Of a DNA stretch of 64,000 nucleotides, positions 53,535 through 62,063 are shown piece by piece. The notes beneath the pieces were generated by a model. That model did no database searches. It worked only from the letters and a program-made list of their open reading frames with translations, and was not told the origin of the DNA. Within the stretch, counting starts at the first letter, position 1. Every line of letters starts with the position of its first letter. The stretch comes from Mesorhizobium jarvisii (GTDB lineage Bacteria; Pseudomonadota; Alphaproteobacteria; Rhizobiales; Rhizobiaceae). Location: assembly GCF_003601985.1 (NCBI RefSeq), contig NZ_QZXA01000007.1, positions 1-64,000 of the forward strand. The letters run 5' to 3'. The position numbers were made by a program, and so were the translations under genes.

Positions 53535-54887
53535 GTGACGGCGATCTTTGCGGAACAGGCGCTGCTGCCCGAGGGCTGGCAAGGCAATGTCAGGATCGCG
53601 CTCGATGATGGCCGCATCGCCTCAGTCGAGGCGGACGCGGCACCGCAGGCCGGCGACGAGCGCCACACAATTGTCGTCCCCGGCATGCCCAACCTGCACA
53701 GCCACGCCTTCCAGCGCGGCATGGCCGGCCTGGCTGAGCTTCGCGGCCCCTCCGCCGACAGTTTCTGGAGCTGGCGCGAGGTGATGTATCGCTTCGCGCT
53801 GTCGATGACGCCCGATCAGGTCGAGGCGGTCGCCGCGCAGCTCTATGTCGAGATGCTGGAGGCCGGTTTTTCCCGCGTCGGCGAATTTCACTATCTGCAC
53901 CACGACCGCGACGGAAACCCCTACGCCAATCTTGCCGAGATGGCCGAGCGCATCGCCGCCGCCGCCGGCGAAACCGGTATCGGCCTGACGCTGCTGCCGG
54001 TGTTTTATGCGCACTCCTCCTTCGGCGGAGCGGCCCCGAACGAAGGCCAAAGGCGATTCATCAACGATGTGAATCGGTTCTCCCGGCTTGTTGAGAAGTC
54101 CAGTGAATCGGTTCGCGCGTTGAATCAGGCTGTCGTCGGCGTCGCGCCTCACAGCCTGCGCGCCGCCACACCGGAGGAATTGACCCAAGTTGCTGCTTTG
54201 GCGCCGAATGGGCCGATCCACATCCACGTCGCCGAACAAGTGAAGGAGGTCGAGGACTGCCTCGCCTGGTCCGGCGCGCGCCCGGTCGAATTTCTGCTGG
54301 CCAATGCCGAGGTCGACCAGCGCTGGTGCCTGATCCACGCCACCCATATGACCGATGCCGAAACCATCGGCATGGCCAGGAGCGGCGCCATCGCCGGTCT
54401 TTGCCCGATCACCGAGGCCAATCTCGGCGACGGGACGTTTGCAGCGCCGCTATTCACCGAGCATGGCGGCCGCTTCGGTATCGGCTCCGATTCCAACGTG
54501 CTGATCGGCCTGCCCGACGAATTGCGCCAACTCGAATATTCGCAGCGCCTCGCCCACCGCGCCCGCAATGTGCTGGCGGTGGCCGGCGGCTCGACCGGGC
54601 GGGCGCTGTTCGACGCAGCACTCGACGGCGGCAGCCAGGCGCTCGGCGCCGGTGCCTCGCAGATCGCCGCCGGCGCCGCGGCAGATCTCGTCTCGCTCGA
54701 CGCCGGCCATCCTTCTCTGGCCGGCAAGGCAGGCGACGCCATCCTCGACGCCTGGATCTTCGCCAATGGCAGCACGATCGATTGCGTCTGGGTGCACGGC
54801 AAGAAGCAGGTCAGCGGCGGCAGGCATGCCAGGCGCGAAGCTATCGCAAAGCGTTTTCGCGCCGTGATGAGGGCGCTTTCGGCATGA
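53535..54887 (+). CDS. hutF: Formimidoylglutamate deiminase
   Basis: A 450-residue amidohydrolase-superfamily enzyme converting N-formimino-L-glutamate to N-formyl-L-glutamate and ammonia, feeding HutG. Metal ligands begin with PGMPNLHSHAFQRGMAG; FHYLHHDRDG, HIHVAEQVKEV, CLIHATHMT and IGSDSNVLI carry the remaining catalytic residues. The GTG at 53535 is chosen because GGAG lies 6 nt upstream (53525-53528); the frame continues upstream into the operator gap. It overlaps hutC by ATGA. Confidence 0.95.
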   Translation: MTAIFAEQALLPEGWQGNVRIALDDGRIASVEADAAPQAGDERHTIVVPGMPNLHSHAFQRGMAGLAELRGPSADSFWSWREVMYRFALSMTPDQVEAVAAQLYVEMLEAGFSRVGEFHYLHHDRDGNPYANLAEMAERIAAAAGETGIGLTLLPVFYAHSSFGGAAPNEGQRRFINDVNRFSRLVEKSSESVRALNQAVVGVAPHSLRAATPEELTQVAALAPNGPIHIHVAEQVKEVEDCLAWSGARPVEFLLANAEVDQRWCLIHATHMTDAETIGMARSGAIAGLCPITEANLGDGTFAAPLFTEHGGRFGIGSDSNVLIGLPDELRQLEYSQRLAHRARNVLAVAGGSTGRALFDAALDGGSQALGAGASQIAAGAAADLVSLDAGHPSLAGKAGDAILDAWIFANGSTIDCVWVHGKKQVSGGRHARREAIAKRFRAVMRALSA

Positions 54888-55624
54888 GCACGGTCGAGAC
54901 GGCGGATGCGGACAGCGGCGGTTCCCTGCACCAACGCATCCTGTCCGACATCAGCGAAAAGATCCTGTCGGGCGCCTGGGCGCCCGGACATCGCATTCCG
55001 TTCGAGCACGAACTGACGACCGAGTACAATTGCTCGCGCATGACGGTGAACAAGGCGCTGTCGCAGTTGGCCAAGGCCGGGCTGATCGAACGCCGCCGCC
55101 GCTCGGGCAGCTTCGTCCGCCGGCCGCAGTCGCAGGCAGCAGTGCTGGAACTTCACGACATCAGGATCGAGGTCGAAGCGCTTGGCCTCCTCTATCGCTA
55201 CGAGCGGCTGGAACAGCTCAAGCGCCGCAGCAATGCGGAGGACAGAGCGCTGCTCGGCCTGTCCGCCGCAGGCTCGGTGCTCTGGATCGAAGGCCTGCAT
55301 TTTGCCGGCGAACGGCCCTTCGCACTCGAGCAGCGCCTGATCAATCTTTCCGCGGTTCCGGAAGCCGGGAACGAAGAGTTTCTGGAGATCGCCGCCGGCC
55401 CCTGGCTGATCGGCCGCGTTCCATGGAGCGAGGCCGAGCATCGCATCCGCGCCATGGCCGCCGATGAGGCTATCGCCGACGCGCTCGACATCGATCCGGG
55501 CGCGCCATGCCTTGTGGTCGAGCGCCGCACCTGGAGCGCTGAACACCCGGTTACCCATGTGCGGTTTATCTATCCGGCGGAAAGCCACACGCTGGTGGCA
55601 AGATTCACGCCGTCGCAGGGGTGA
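54884..55624 (+). CDS. hutC: Histidine-utilisation repressor HutC
   Basis: A 246-residue GntR-family regulator. Residues 12-77 are the winged helix (SLHQRILSDISEKILSGAWA; TEYNCSRMTVNKALSQLAKAGLIERRRRSG). Residues 95-240 are a UTRA ligand-binding domain ending with GAPCLVVERRTWSAEHPVTH, which in HutC binds urocanate. It is coupled to hutF by ATGA and thus autoregulated from the shared operator. A structured repeat follows 8 nt after the stop. Confidence 0.95.
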   Translation: MSTVETADADSGGSLHQRILSDISEKILSGAWAPGHRIPFEHELTTEYNCSRMTVNKALSQLAKAGLIERRRRSGSFVRRPQSQAAVLELHDIRIEVEALGLLYRYERLEQLKRRSNAEDRALLGLSAAGSVLWIEGLHFAGERPFALEQRLINLSAVPEAGNEEFLEIAAGPWLIGRVPWSEAEHRIRAMAADEAIADALDIDPGAPCLVVERRTWSAEHPVTHVRFIYPAESHTLVARFTPSQG

Positions 55625-55631
55625 GGCGTGT

Positions 55632-55704
55632 CCAGCCGACGGCTGGCGAAAAGCCAACGATTTGGCTTTTCGAACGCCGAACGCCCGGAGCCATAGCGAA
55701 GGGC
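55632..55704 (+). repeat. Two-hairpin plus 23-nt-core repeat, copy 2 (after hutC)
   Basis: A 6-bp hairpin CCAGCC/GGCTGG (55632-55646) directly abuts an 11-bp hairpin CGAAAAGCCAA/TTGGCTTTTCG (55647-55672), then a 9-nt linker and a 23-nt core (55682-55704) identical to the core in rlmE (16870-16892). Architecture and spacing match copy 1, but both stems differ in sequence while keeping full pairing. It starts 8 nt after the hutC stop in sense orientation. Confidence 0.8.
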
Positions 55705-55730
55705 AGTTGCGCAGTCCGGGACAAGACCCG

Positions 55731-55752
55731 ATCTCCCCCTTGTGGGGGAGAT
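55731..55752. repeat. Hairpin between hutC and ridA
   Basis: ATCTCCCCC (55731-55739) pairs perfectly with GGGGGAGAT (55744-55752) around TTGT. It lies between the convergent hutC and ridA stops and is of the same dispersed C-run/G-run palindrome type as 302-324 and 35223-35245. It could serve as a bidirectional transcription block; there is no T-run. Confidence 0.6.
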
Positions 55753-55773
55753 TGGCAGTTTCAGCGCCGTGCC

Positions 55774-56118
55774 TTAAATCGCCGCCGTAACGATAATCTC
55801 GACCAGATATTCCGGGCCAGCCAACTTGGCTTCGCCGGTGGCGCGGGCGGGGGTGTGGCCCTGCGGCACCCACTTGTCCCATTCCGAATTCATCTCGGCG
55901 AAGGTACCCATGTCCGCCAGCCAGATGATCGCCTGAACGATCTTGGTCTTGTCGGTGCCGGCCTTGGCCAGCAATTCGTCGATGGCCGCCAGAATGTCGC
56001 GGGTCTGCGAGGCGACGTTGCCGCCGGGCTCGCCGACCTGGCCGGCCAGATAGACGGTGTTGCCGTGGATGACGATCTGACTCATGCGCGGGCCAACATC
56101 GATGCGACGAATGCTCAT
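55774..56118 (-). CDS. RidA (YjgF/UK114)-family protein
   Basis: A 114-residue single-domain protein of the family that hydrolyses reactive enamine and imine intermediates from PLP enzymes. Signature blocks are QIVIHGNTVYLAGQVGEPGG, QAIIWLADMGTFAEMNSEWD and the C-terminal PARATGEAKLAGPEYLVEI, carrying the active-site arginine and glutamate typical of RidA-like proteins. The start MSIRRIDVGPRMSQ at 56118 follows an AAGGAA. It converges with hutC; a link to histidine catabolism is possible but not shown. Confidence 0.9.
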   Translation of the reverse strand: MSIRRIDVGPRMSQIVIHGNTVYLAGQVGEPGGNVASQTRDILAAIDELLAKAGTDKTKIVQAIIWLADMGTFAEMNSEWDKWVPQGHTPARATGEAKLAGPEYLVEIIVTAAI

Positions 56119-56272
56119 GGGAGGTTCCTTCCTGTTATGGGTGGCGACTGTTTAGAGTTGCGGTTCGCTTCGGGCAAGGCCGCCGGGGCCAAATCCCCTT
56201 GGACCAGTGCGCAAACGACTCACGGCAAGTTGAGCCGCCGGTCGCAATTCCGCCTGATTGGCTTGTTGACTA

Positions 56273-56284
56273 ATGTAATAACAT
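56273..56284. promoter_or_regulatory. Zur-like operator
   Basis: ATGTAATAACAT differs at one base from the TGTTATAACA-type core of alphaproteobacterial Zur boxes and has ATGT/ACAT arms. It sits 55-66 bp before the ATG of the zinc-transporter ATPase, where Zur would repress the operon in zinc-replete cells. Inferred from motif and context. Confidence 0.6.
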
Positions 56285-56338
56285 CACATATCCAATCGGC
56301 CCTGCCCGCGGCCGGGTTTCGCTGCTCCACGGAACGAC

Positions 56339-57151
56339 ATGACCCAGACCTGCCTGACATTCCGTGACCTGACGCTGGGCTACAACAGCCACCCGGCGAT
56401 CCACCATCTCGACGGCACGATCCGCAAGGGCTCGCTGACCGCCGTTGTCGGCGCCAACGGCTCCGGCAAGTCGACGCTGATGAAGGGCATTGTCGGCGTG
56501 CTGAAGCCTATGGCCGGTGAGGTTGCTCGCGCACCCGGCGTGCGCGCCGCCTACCTGCCGCAGCAATCGGAGCTCGATCGCTCCTTTCCCGCCCGCGTCG
56601 TCGACCTGGTCTCGCTCGGTCTCTGGCCGAAGCGCGGCATGCTCGGCCGCTACACATCAGAGGATCGCGCGGCGGTCAGCCAGGCGCTGATGGCGGTCGG
56701 CCTCGGCGGCTTCGAGAAGCGGCCGATCGACACGCTGTCGGGTGGCCAGCTGCAGCGCACGCTGTTTGCCCGCGTGCTGCTGCAGGACGCCGACCTGATC
56801 CTGCTCGACGAGCCATTCAACGCCGTCGATGCCAAGACGGTCGGCGATCTGATCGCCCTGATCAAGCGTTGGCACGGCGAGGAACGGACCATCATGGTCG
56901 TCGTCCATGATCTCGATCTGGTGCGGCAGAATTTTCCGGAGACGCTGCTTTTGGCCCGCCAGCCGATCGCCTGGGGCGAAACGCGCGAGACGCTGAAGCC
57001 GGAAAACCTTCTGCGCGCCCGTCGCTTCCATGAAGCCTGGGAGGAGAACGCGCCCTGGTGCGAGCCGGACGGGCACGGTCATGATCATGCCCATGGCCAC
57101 GATCATCATGGCCACGATCACGACCATGACGCCGGGCCGAGGGCTGCCTGA
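56339..57151 (+). CDS. Zinc ABC transporter ATP-binding protein with His-rich tail
   Basis: A 270-residue ATPase of the ZnuC/AztA type. Walker A GANGSGKST (38-46), signature LSGGQLQR (133-140), Walker B LILLDEPFNAVD and the H-loop VVHDL are intact. The last 25 residues, from about 244, contain about ten His alternating with Asp and Gly, a cytoplasmic zinc-binding tail as seen in many zinc exporters and importers. First gene of an ATPase-permease-binding-protein operon behind a Zur-like box. Its stop overlaps the permease start by one base (TGATG). Confidence 0.92.
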   Translation: MTQTCLTFRDLTLGYNSHPAIHHLDGTIRKGSLTAVVGANGSGKSTLMKGIVGVLKPMAGEVARAPGVRAAYLPQQSELDRSFPARVVDLVSLGLWPKRGMLGRYTSEDRAAVSQALMAVGLGGFEKRPIDTLSGGQLQRTLFARVLLQDADLILLDEPFNAVDAKTVGDLIALIKRWHGEERTIMVVVHDLDLVRQNFPETLLLARQPIAWGETRETLKPENLLRARRFHEAWEENAPWCEPDGHGHDHAHGHDHHGHDHDHDAGPRAA

Positions 57152-58026
57152 TGGACGCGCTCTACGGTCTGTTCATCGCACCGTTCGCCGATTTCGGCTT
57201 CATGCAGCGGGCGCTGTTCGGCTCGCTGATGCTGTCGTTGGGCGCCTGCCCGATCGGCGTCTTCCTGATGCTGCGGCGCATGAGCCTGTCGGGCGACGCC
57301 ATGGCGCATGCCATCCTGCCGGGCGCGGCCGCCGGCTTCCTGTTCTATGGTTTGGAAATCCTGCCGATGACCATTGGCGGGCTGATCGCCGGTATTATCG
57401 TGGCGCTCGGCGCCGGTGCTGTCTCGCGTTTCACCATCCAGCGCGAGGACGCCTCGATGGCGGCCTTCTATCTGATTTCGCTGGCCATCGGCGTGCTGAT
57501 GGTGTCGATCCGCGGCTCAAGCGTCGATCTCATGCATGTGCTGTTCGGCACGGTGCTGGCGCTCAACAATGAGGCGCTGACGCTGATCGGCGGCATCGTC
57601 GCGGTGACGCTGGTCAGCCTCGCCATCTTCTGGCGGGCTCTGGTCGCCGAATGCCTCGATCCGCTGTTCCTGCGTTCGGTCAGCCGCATGGGCAGCCCGG
57701 TGCACTTCATCTTCCTTGGTCTCGTCGTGCTCAACCTCGTCGGCGGATTTCAGGCGCTCGGCACGCTTCTGTCGGTCGGACTGATGATGCTGCCGGCGGC
57801 AGCCGCCCGCTTCTGGACGGTGCGCGTCGAGCCGATGTGCGTGCTGGCCGTGCTGATCGGCTTTGCCTCCTGCATCGCCGGGCTGCTGTTGTCCTATCAC
57901 GCCTCGCTGCCGTCCGGACCTGCCATCATCCTGTCGGCCGGTGTCGTCTACTTCGCCTCGATCCTGTTCGGCACGCGCGGCATTCTGCGCGCCCGCATCA
58001 TCCATCACCGTCACAGAACGGCCTGA
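57151..58026 (+). CDS. Zinc ABC transporter permease
   Basis: A 291-residue ABC-3-family permease with about eight to nine helices. Family marks: LRRMSLSGDAMAHAILPGAA (the cytoplasmic EAA-like loop, about 42-61) and FQALGTLLSVGLMMLPAAAARF. It forms the membrane channel for the neighbouring ATPase. Translation is coupled to it by TGATG. Gene order ATPase-permease-binding protein on one strand is like the aztABC clusters of Paracoccus rather than the divergent znuA/znuCB of many rhizobia. Confidence 0.92.
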   Translation: MDALYGLFIAPFADFGFMQRALFGSLMLSLGACPIGVFLMLRRMSLSGDAMAHAILPGAAAGFLFYGLEILPMTIGGLIAGIIVALGAGAVSRFTIQREDASMAAFYLISLAIGVLMVSIRGSSVDLMHVLFGTVLALNNEALTLIGGIVAVTLVSLAIFWRALVAECLDPLFLRSVSRMGSPVHFIFLGLVVLNLVGGFQALGTLLSVGLMMLPAAAARFWTVRVEPMCVLAVLIGFASCIAGLLLSYHASLPSGPAIILSAGVVYFASILFGTRGILRARIIHHRHRTA

Positions 58027-58056
58027 TCCCTCGCCCCTCGAAAGGAGACCCCGCCT

Positions 58057-58998
58057 ATGCTGAGATCCATCCGTGCCGCTCTGGCGATGAGCGTTATAAC
58101 ATTAACTGCCTTTGGCGCATCGTCGGCGTTCGCGGCGCCGCTGAAAGTCGTCGCCAGCTTCACCGTCATTGCCGATTTTGCCAAAAATGTCGGCGGCGAT
58201 CGTGTCGACATCACCACCATCGTCGGCCCGGATGGCGATGCCCATGTCTATGAGCCGAGCCCGGCCGACGCGGTCGCCATGGCCAAGGCCGATATCGTGC
58301 TGGTCAATGGCCTGCATTTCGAAGGCTTTTTGCAGCGGCTGGTCGATGCCAGCGCCACCAAGGCCTCGATCGTCACCTTGACCAAAGGCGTGACGCCGAT
58401 CGACTTCAAACCTGAATTCGCCGACGCCGACGCGGCCGAAGGTGCCGGCACCGGTGGCGGCAAGACCGTTACCGATCCGCACGCCTTCCAGTCGATCGCC
58501 AACGCCAAGATCTATGTGAAGAACATCGCCGAGGCTTTCTGCGCGGCCGACAGCGACGGCTGCGTCGGCTACCAGACCAATGCCGCCGCCTACACCAAGA
58601 AGCTCGATGCGCTGGAAGGCGAAGTGAAGGCCGCGATCCAGTCGATCCCCGAGGCCAAGCGCGTCGTCATCACCTCGCACGACGCCTTCGGCTATTTCGA
58701 ACACGAATACGGCCTGACCTTCCTCGCCCCGCAGGGCATTTCTACCGATTCCGAACCGTCGGCCGCCGATGTCGCCAAGCTGGTCGAGCAGGTGAAGCAG
58801 GACAAGGCGGCGGCGATCTTCGTGGAAAACATCACCAACCCGCGCCTGATCGAACAGATCGCCAGCGAAACCGGCATCAAGGTGGGCGGCACGCTCTACT
58901 CGGATGCGCTGTCGCAGCCCGATGGCCCAGGATCGACCTATATCGACATGATGCACAACAACATCCGCCAGATCAAAGGCGCGATCCTCGGCAGCTGA
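58057..58998 (+). CDS. Zinc ABC transporter substrate-binding protein
   Basis: A 313-residue cluster A-I binding protein with a signal peptide (cleavage near ALA-like SAFAAP, residue 27). Metal ligands are visible as His63 (DGDAHVYEPSP), His142 (TDPHAFQS), His208 (TSHDAFGYF) and Asp283 (YSDALS). Cys162 and Cys169 could form a disulfide, and the His-rich loop of ZnuA is absent, both features recalled for AztC. AAGGAG lies ahead of the ATG. It delivers zinc to the upstream permease and ATPase. Confidence 0.92.
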   Translation: MLRSIRAALAMSVITLTAFGASSAFAAPLKVVASFTVIADFAKNVGGDRVDITTIVGPDGDAHVYEPSPADAVAMAKADIVLVNGLHFEGFLQRLVDASATKASIVTLTKGVTPIDFKPEFADADAAEGAGTGGGKTVTDPHAFQSIANAKIYVKNIAEAFCAADSDGCVGYQTNAAAYTKKLDALEGEVKAAIQSIPEAKRVVITSHDAFGYFEHEYGLTFLAPQGISTDSEPSAADVAKLVEQVKQDKAAAIFVENITNPRLIEQIASETGIKVGGTLYSDALSQPDGPGSTYIDMMHNNIRQIKGAILGS

Positions 58999-59172
58999 GG
59001 AGCGCCGATCCCGGAAATGGCGGAGGCCTTCCAGCCCGAACTGTGGCGATGCCTGACCGTTGGAATCCTCGCCGGAAACGTCTATCTCTGCAGAACGATT
59101 TCCGCTGGCGGATTGCCGGCCACGTCGGGGAGTGGCAAGACTCCCTGCAAATCAGATTGCGAGGATGCTGCG

Positions 59173-59511
59173 ATGGAATACCGCGAAATCAGCGACGACT
59201 ATTCGGTCTCTGGCCAGATCCAGCCCGAAGACGTCGCCGCCATCAAGGAAGCCGGTTTCAAGAGCGTCATCTGCAACCGGCCGGATGACGAGCAACCCGG
59301 CCAGCCTTCGGCCAAAAGCATCGGATCGGCGGTCGAAGCCGCCGGCCTCGCCTTCCGCTATATCCCCGTCATCAGCGGCCAGATCACCGCCGAGAATGTC
59401 GAGGACCAGGCCGAGGCGCTGGACGAAATGGAGGGTCCGGTGTTCGCCTATTGCCGCTCCGGCGCGCGCTGCACGAATCTGTACGGGCTGATCCAGCAGT
59501 CGAAGGGTTAG
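59173..59511 (+). CDS. DUF442/TIGR01244-family phosphatase-like protein
   Basis: A 112-residue protein with a dual-specificity-phosphatase-like fold. The P-loop is AYCRSGARC, with Cys94 and Arg99 (C-x4-R) as in the stand-alone partner domain of Blh (beta-lactamase hydrolase-like) proteins; SGQIQPEDVAAIKEAGFKSV (13-32) is the family start. Blh-type proteins are linked to sulfide and persulfide handling and biofilm control, but the fused sulfur dioxygenase is absent here. The ATG at 59173 has GAGG 8 nt upstream. Its TAG overlaps the end of the Lrp gene on the other strand by 3-4 nt. Confidence 0.83.
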   Translation: MEYREISDDYSVSGQIQPEDVAAIKEAGFKSVICNRPDDEQPGQPSAKSIGSAVEAAGLAFRYIPVISGQITAENVEDQAEALDEMEGPVFAYCRSGARCTNLYGLIQQSKG

Positions 59512-59975
59512 ATCGGCAGCGCGCCGGTTTCCTTCAGCGTTTCCAGCACGATCGCCGTCTTCACATGCTGCACGGATTCGTGCGGCAGGAGCACGCCGTT
59601 GACGAACTCCGACAGCGACTTCAGGTCGGGCGTCACCACCTTCAGGATATAGTCCATCTCGCCGGTCAGCGCGTGCGCCTCCTGCACCTCGGGCAGCCGC
59701 GCCACCAGTTCGCCGAAGCGCTGGGCGTTGTCGCGATTGTGGGTGGCCAGGGTCACCGAGATGACGTTGACCAGCGAGAAGCCGAGCTTGTCGCGGTCGA
59801 GCACCGCCCGATAACCCTTGATGTAGCCGTCCTCTTCGAGCCGCTGGCGGCGGCGCGAGCATTGCGACGCCGACAGGTTCACCCGCTCCGAGAGATCGTT
59901 GTTGGTCAGCCGCGCATCGCCTTGCAAAAGCGCCATTATCTTGCGGTCAAATTGGTCAACGCGCGTCTCATCCAT
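59508..59975 (-). CDS. Lrp/AsnC-family transcriptional regulator
   Basis: A 155-residue feast/famine regulator. Winged helix-turn-helix at residues 5-60 (FDRKIMALLQGDARLTNNDL; SASQCSRRRQRLEEDGYIKGY) and a RAM ligand-binding domain (AHALTGEMDYILKVV). The start is placed at MDETRVDQFD (59975), which gives family length; an ATG at 60008 would add 11 residues. It faces hppD across a 137-bp gap, and such Lrp-hppD pairs are common in alphaproteobacteria, so it probably controls tyrosine catabolism in response to an aromatic amino acid. Confidence 0.9.
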   Translation of the reverse strand: MDETRVDQFDRKIMALLQGDARLTNNDLSERVNLSASQCSRRRQRLEEDGYIKGYRAVLDRDKLGFSLVNVISVTLATHNRDNAQRFGELVARLPEVQEAHALTGEMDYILKVVTPDLKSLSEFVNGVLLPHESVQHVKTAIVLETLKETGALPI

Positions 59976-60112
59976 GGTTTTGTCTCTCAACATGCATGCT
60001 TCACGCATGACATCATCATTTCAAGCGTTTGAATGCAAGCACCATGCGCCTCCTCCGCGCTATGATGGCGTCAGATGGCCTTTTCGGGCCAAGCCAGCTT
60101 TGGAGGAATACC

Positions 60113-61228
60113 ATGGGTCCCTTCCCACACGACGCCCCGCCCGCCAAAATCAGCAAGGACAACCCGGCCGGTACCGATGGTTTCGAGTTCGTCGAATTCG
60201 CGCATCCGGAGCCGCAGAAGCTGGCCGAACTGTTCACCCGCATGGGCTATGTGGCGGTCGCCAAGCATCGCAGCAAGGACATCACCGTCTGGCGCCAGGG
60301 CGACATCAACTATGTCGTCAATGCCGAGCCGGGCTCGCATGCCATGGAGTTCGCCGACAAGCACGGCCCGTGTGCCGCCTCGATGGCATGGCGCGTGGTC
60401 GATGCCAAGCACGCGTTCGACCATGCCGTCTCTAAGGGCGCCACGCCTTACGAAGGCGACGACAAGGCGCTCGACGTGCCGGCCATTGTCGGTATCGGCG
60501 GTTCGCTGCTCTATTTCATCGATGCCTACGGCAAGAAGGGCTCGGCCTACGACGCCGAATTCGAATGGCTCGGCGCGCGCGATCCTCGGCCGCAAGGCGT
60601 CGGTTTCTATTATCTCGACCACCTCACCCACAATGTCTATCGCGGCCAGATGGACAAATGGTGGGATTTCTACCGCGAACTGTTCGGCTTCAAGCAGATC
60701 CATTTCTTCGACATCGACGGCAAGATCACCGGCCTGGTCAGCCGCGCCATCACCTCGCCCTGCGGCAAGATCCGCATTCCGCTCAATGAATCCAAGGACG
60801 AGACCAGCCAGATCGCCGAGTATCTGAAGAAGTACAATGGCGAGGGCATCCAGCACATCGCGGTCGGCACCGACGAGATCTATACCGCCACCGACAAGCT
60901 CGCCGCCAACGGGCTGAAATTCATGCCCGGTCCGCCGGAAACCTATTACGACATGTCCTATGACCGCGTGAACGGCCATGACGAGCCGATCGAGCGGATG
61001 AAGAAGCACGGCATCCTGATCGACGGCGAAGGCGTAGTCGACGGCGGCATGACCAAGATCCTTTTGCAGATCTTCTCGAAAACCGTGATCGGGCCGATAT
61101 TCTTCGAGTTCATCCAGCGCAAGGGAGACGAAGGCTTTGGCGAAGGCAATTTCCGCGCGCTGTTCGAATCGATCGAGCAGGACCAGATCAAGCGCGGCGT
61201 GATCAAGGTGGATGGCAAGGCGGCCTGA
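60113..61228 (+). CDS. hppD: 4-Hydroxyphenylpyruvate dioxygenase
   Basis: A 371-residue non-heme iron oxygenase converting 4-hydroxyphenylpyruvate to homogentisate in tyrosine degradation. The facial triad is His170 (LDHLTHNV), His248 (IQHIAVG) and Glu331 (FFEFIQR). Two vicinal-oxygen-chelate modules are present, and the C-terminal helix region GFGEGNFRALFESIE that gates the active site is intact. GGAGGA lies 6 nt before the ATG. Divergent from the Lrp gene; the FAH-family gene 1.1 kb away fits the same pathway. Homogentisate dioxygenase is not in the window. Confidence 0.96.
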   Translation: MGPFPHDAPPAKISKDNPAGTDGFEFVEFAHPEPQKLAELFTRMGYVAVAKHRSKDITVWRQGDINYVVNAEPGSHAMEFADKHGPCAASMAWRVVDAKHAFDHAVSKGATPYEGDDKALDVPAIVGIGGSLLYFIDAYGKKGSAYDAEFEWLGARDPRPQGVGFYYLDHLTHNVYRGQMDKWWDFYRELFGFKQIHFFDIDGKITGLVSRAITSPCGKIRIPLNESKDETSQIAEYLKKYNGEGIQHIAVGTDEIYTATDKLAANGLKFMPGPPETYYDMSYDRVNGHDEPIERMKKHGILIDGEGVVDGGMTKILLQIFSKTVIGPIFFEFIQRKGDEGFGEGNFRALFESIEQDQIKRGVIKVDGKAA

Positions 61229-61252
61229 AGCAAAACAAGACGCTTACGGCTC

Positions 61253-61288
61253 GACCGGTTATGACGTTTTTTTAGGTAATAACCGGTC
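61253..61288. repeat. Inverted repeat with T-run in the loop, after hppD
   Basis: GACCGGTTAT (61253-61262) pairs perfectly with ATAACCGGTC (61279-61288) across a 16-nt loop containing seven T residues. It starts 24 nt after the hppD stop and ends 6 nt before the dead antitoxin gene. It could weakly terminate hppD or be a relic operator of the toxin-antitoxin locus. Confidence 0.45.
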
Positions 61289-61294
61289 CTAGCC

Positions 61295-61518
61295 ACGAAC
61301 GTATGCATCTCGGAAGCGAAAGCCAAACTATCGGAGCTCGTTAGGCGCGCGGAGGCGGTGAGGATATTGCGCTCACGCGCCATGGGAAAATTGTTGCAAG
61401 GCTCGTGTCACCGGCCACGAATGGCGTTTTGCCCCGCATTGGCGCCTTCAAAGGCAGCGTCAGTATCGCGGAAGATTTTGACGAACTAGGCCCCAGGTGG
61501 GCTGAGTATCAGAAATAA
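61295..61518 (+). pseudogene. Degenerate Phd/YefM-type antitoxin
   Basis: The decayed frame reads NVCISEAKAKLSELVRRAEA, then, after a +1 shift at 61355-61360, GEDIALTRHGKIVARLVSPA and a tail FKGSVSIAEDFDELGPRWAEYQK ending TAA at 61518. This is the standard Phd/VapB-type antitoxin with its N-terminal DNA-binding domain and C-terminal toxin-neutralising tail. Two lesions are visible: the expected start is ACG (61295-61297) rather than ATG, and one G is missing in the GCGGTGAGG stretch. A standard frame from ATG 61302 stops after a few codons. No toxin gene remains next to it. Confidence 0.8.
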
Positions 61519-61522
61519 TGGG

Positions 61523-62059
61523 TCACAATCCCAGCCACTCGATCTCCGCCTTCCTCAGCTTGATGTCGTAGTCGAGCAAAAACTCGTCCAGCTGCGGTGG
61601 CGCGACCGAAGTGCTGGAAAGCATGGCGTGCACCTGGCCGCGATGGTGGATGTCGTGCAGGAAGACATGGGCCAGGATGTCGCCGATGCGTTCGGGAATC
61701 ATGCCGTCCTCGCGCCGGTCGGTGATGACGCGGCGGTCGAGATCGGCTTCCTTCAACCCATCGCAGAAGGCGATCAGCCGCCGGTCGGCCACGGTTTGCG
61801 CGGCAAACAGCGCGTGGGGTTCGTCGAAGGGCACGAACTCATCATGGGCAGCGGCGCCGACGCCGCCCTCTTCGAGAAAATCGAGATAGAGATGATCGAC
61901 CGCGAGAATGTGGTTGAGCGTCGCCTTGATCGACGGGAAGAAACTGGTGCGCTCGGCCTCGAACTCACCCGGCTTGAGCGCGAGCACGGCGCGATAGAGC
62001 CGGGCGTTCGACCAGAGATTGTTGCCGGCCATGCGGCGCAGATGGTCAAGCAGGGTCAT
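61523..62059 (-). CDS. DinB-family protein
   Basis: A 178-residue four-helix-bundle protein of the DinB/YfiT superfamily (metal-dependent thiol S-transferase-like fold, not the DinB polymerase). It begins LLDHLRRMAGNNLWSNARLY, and the metal triad appears as the His in TLNHILAVDHLYLD and the HDIHHRGQ motif (His-x3-His) near residue 137. These proteins often use bacillithiol, mycothiol or glutathione, but the substrate is unknown. Length is normal. It lies 4 nt before the next small membrane-protein gene's end on the same strand. Confidence 0.87.
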   Translation of the reverse strand: MTLLDHLRRMAGNNLWSNARLYRAVLALKPGEFEAERTSFFPSIKATLNHILAVDHLYLDFLEEGGVGAAAHDEFVPFDEPHALFAAQTVADRRLIAFCDGLKEADLDRRVITDRREDGMIPERIGDILAHVFLHDIHHRGQVHAMLSSTSVAPPQLDEFLLDYDIKLRKAEIEWLGL

Positions 62060-62063
62060 GGTT

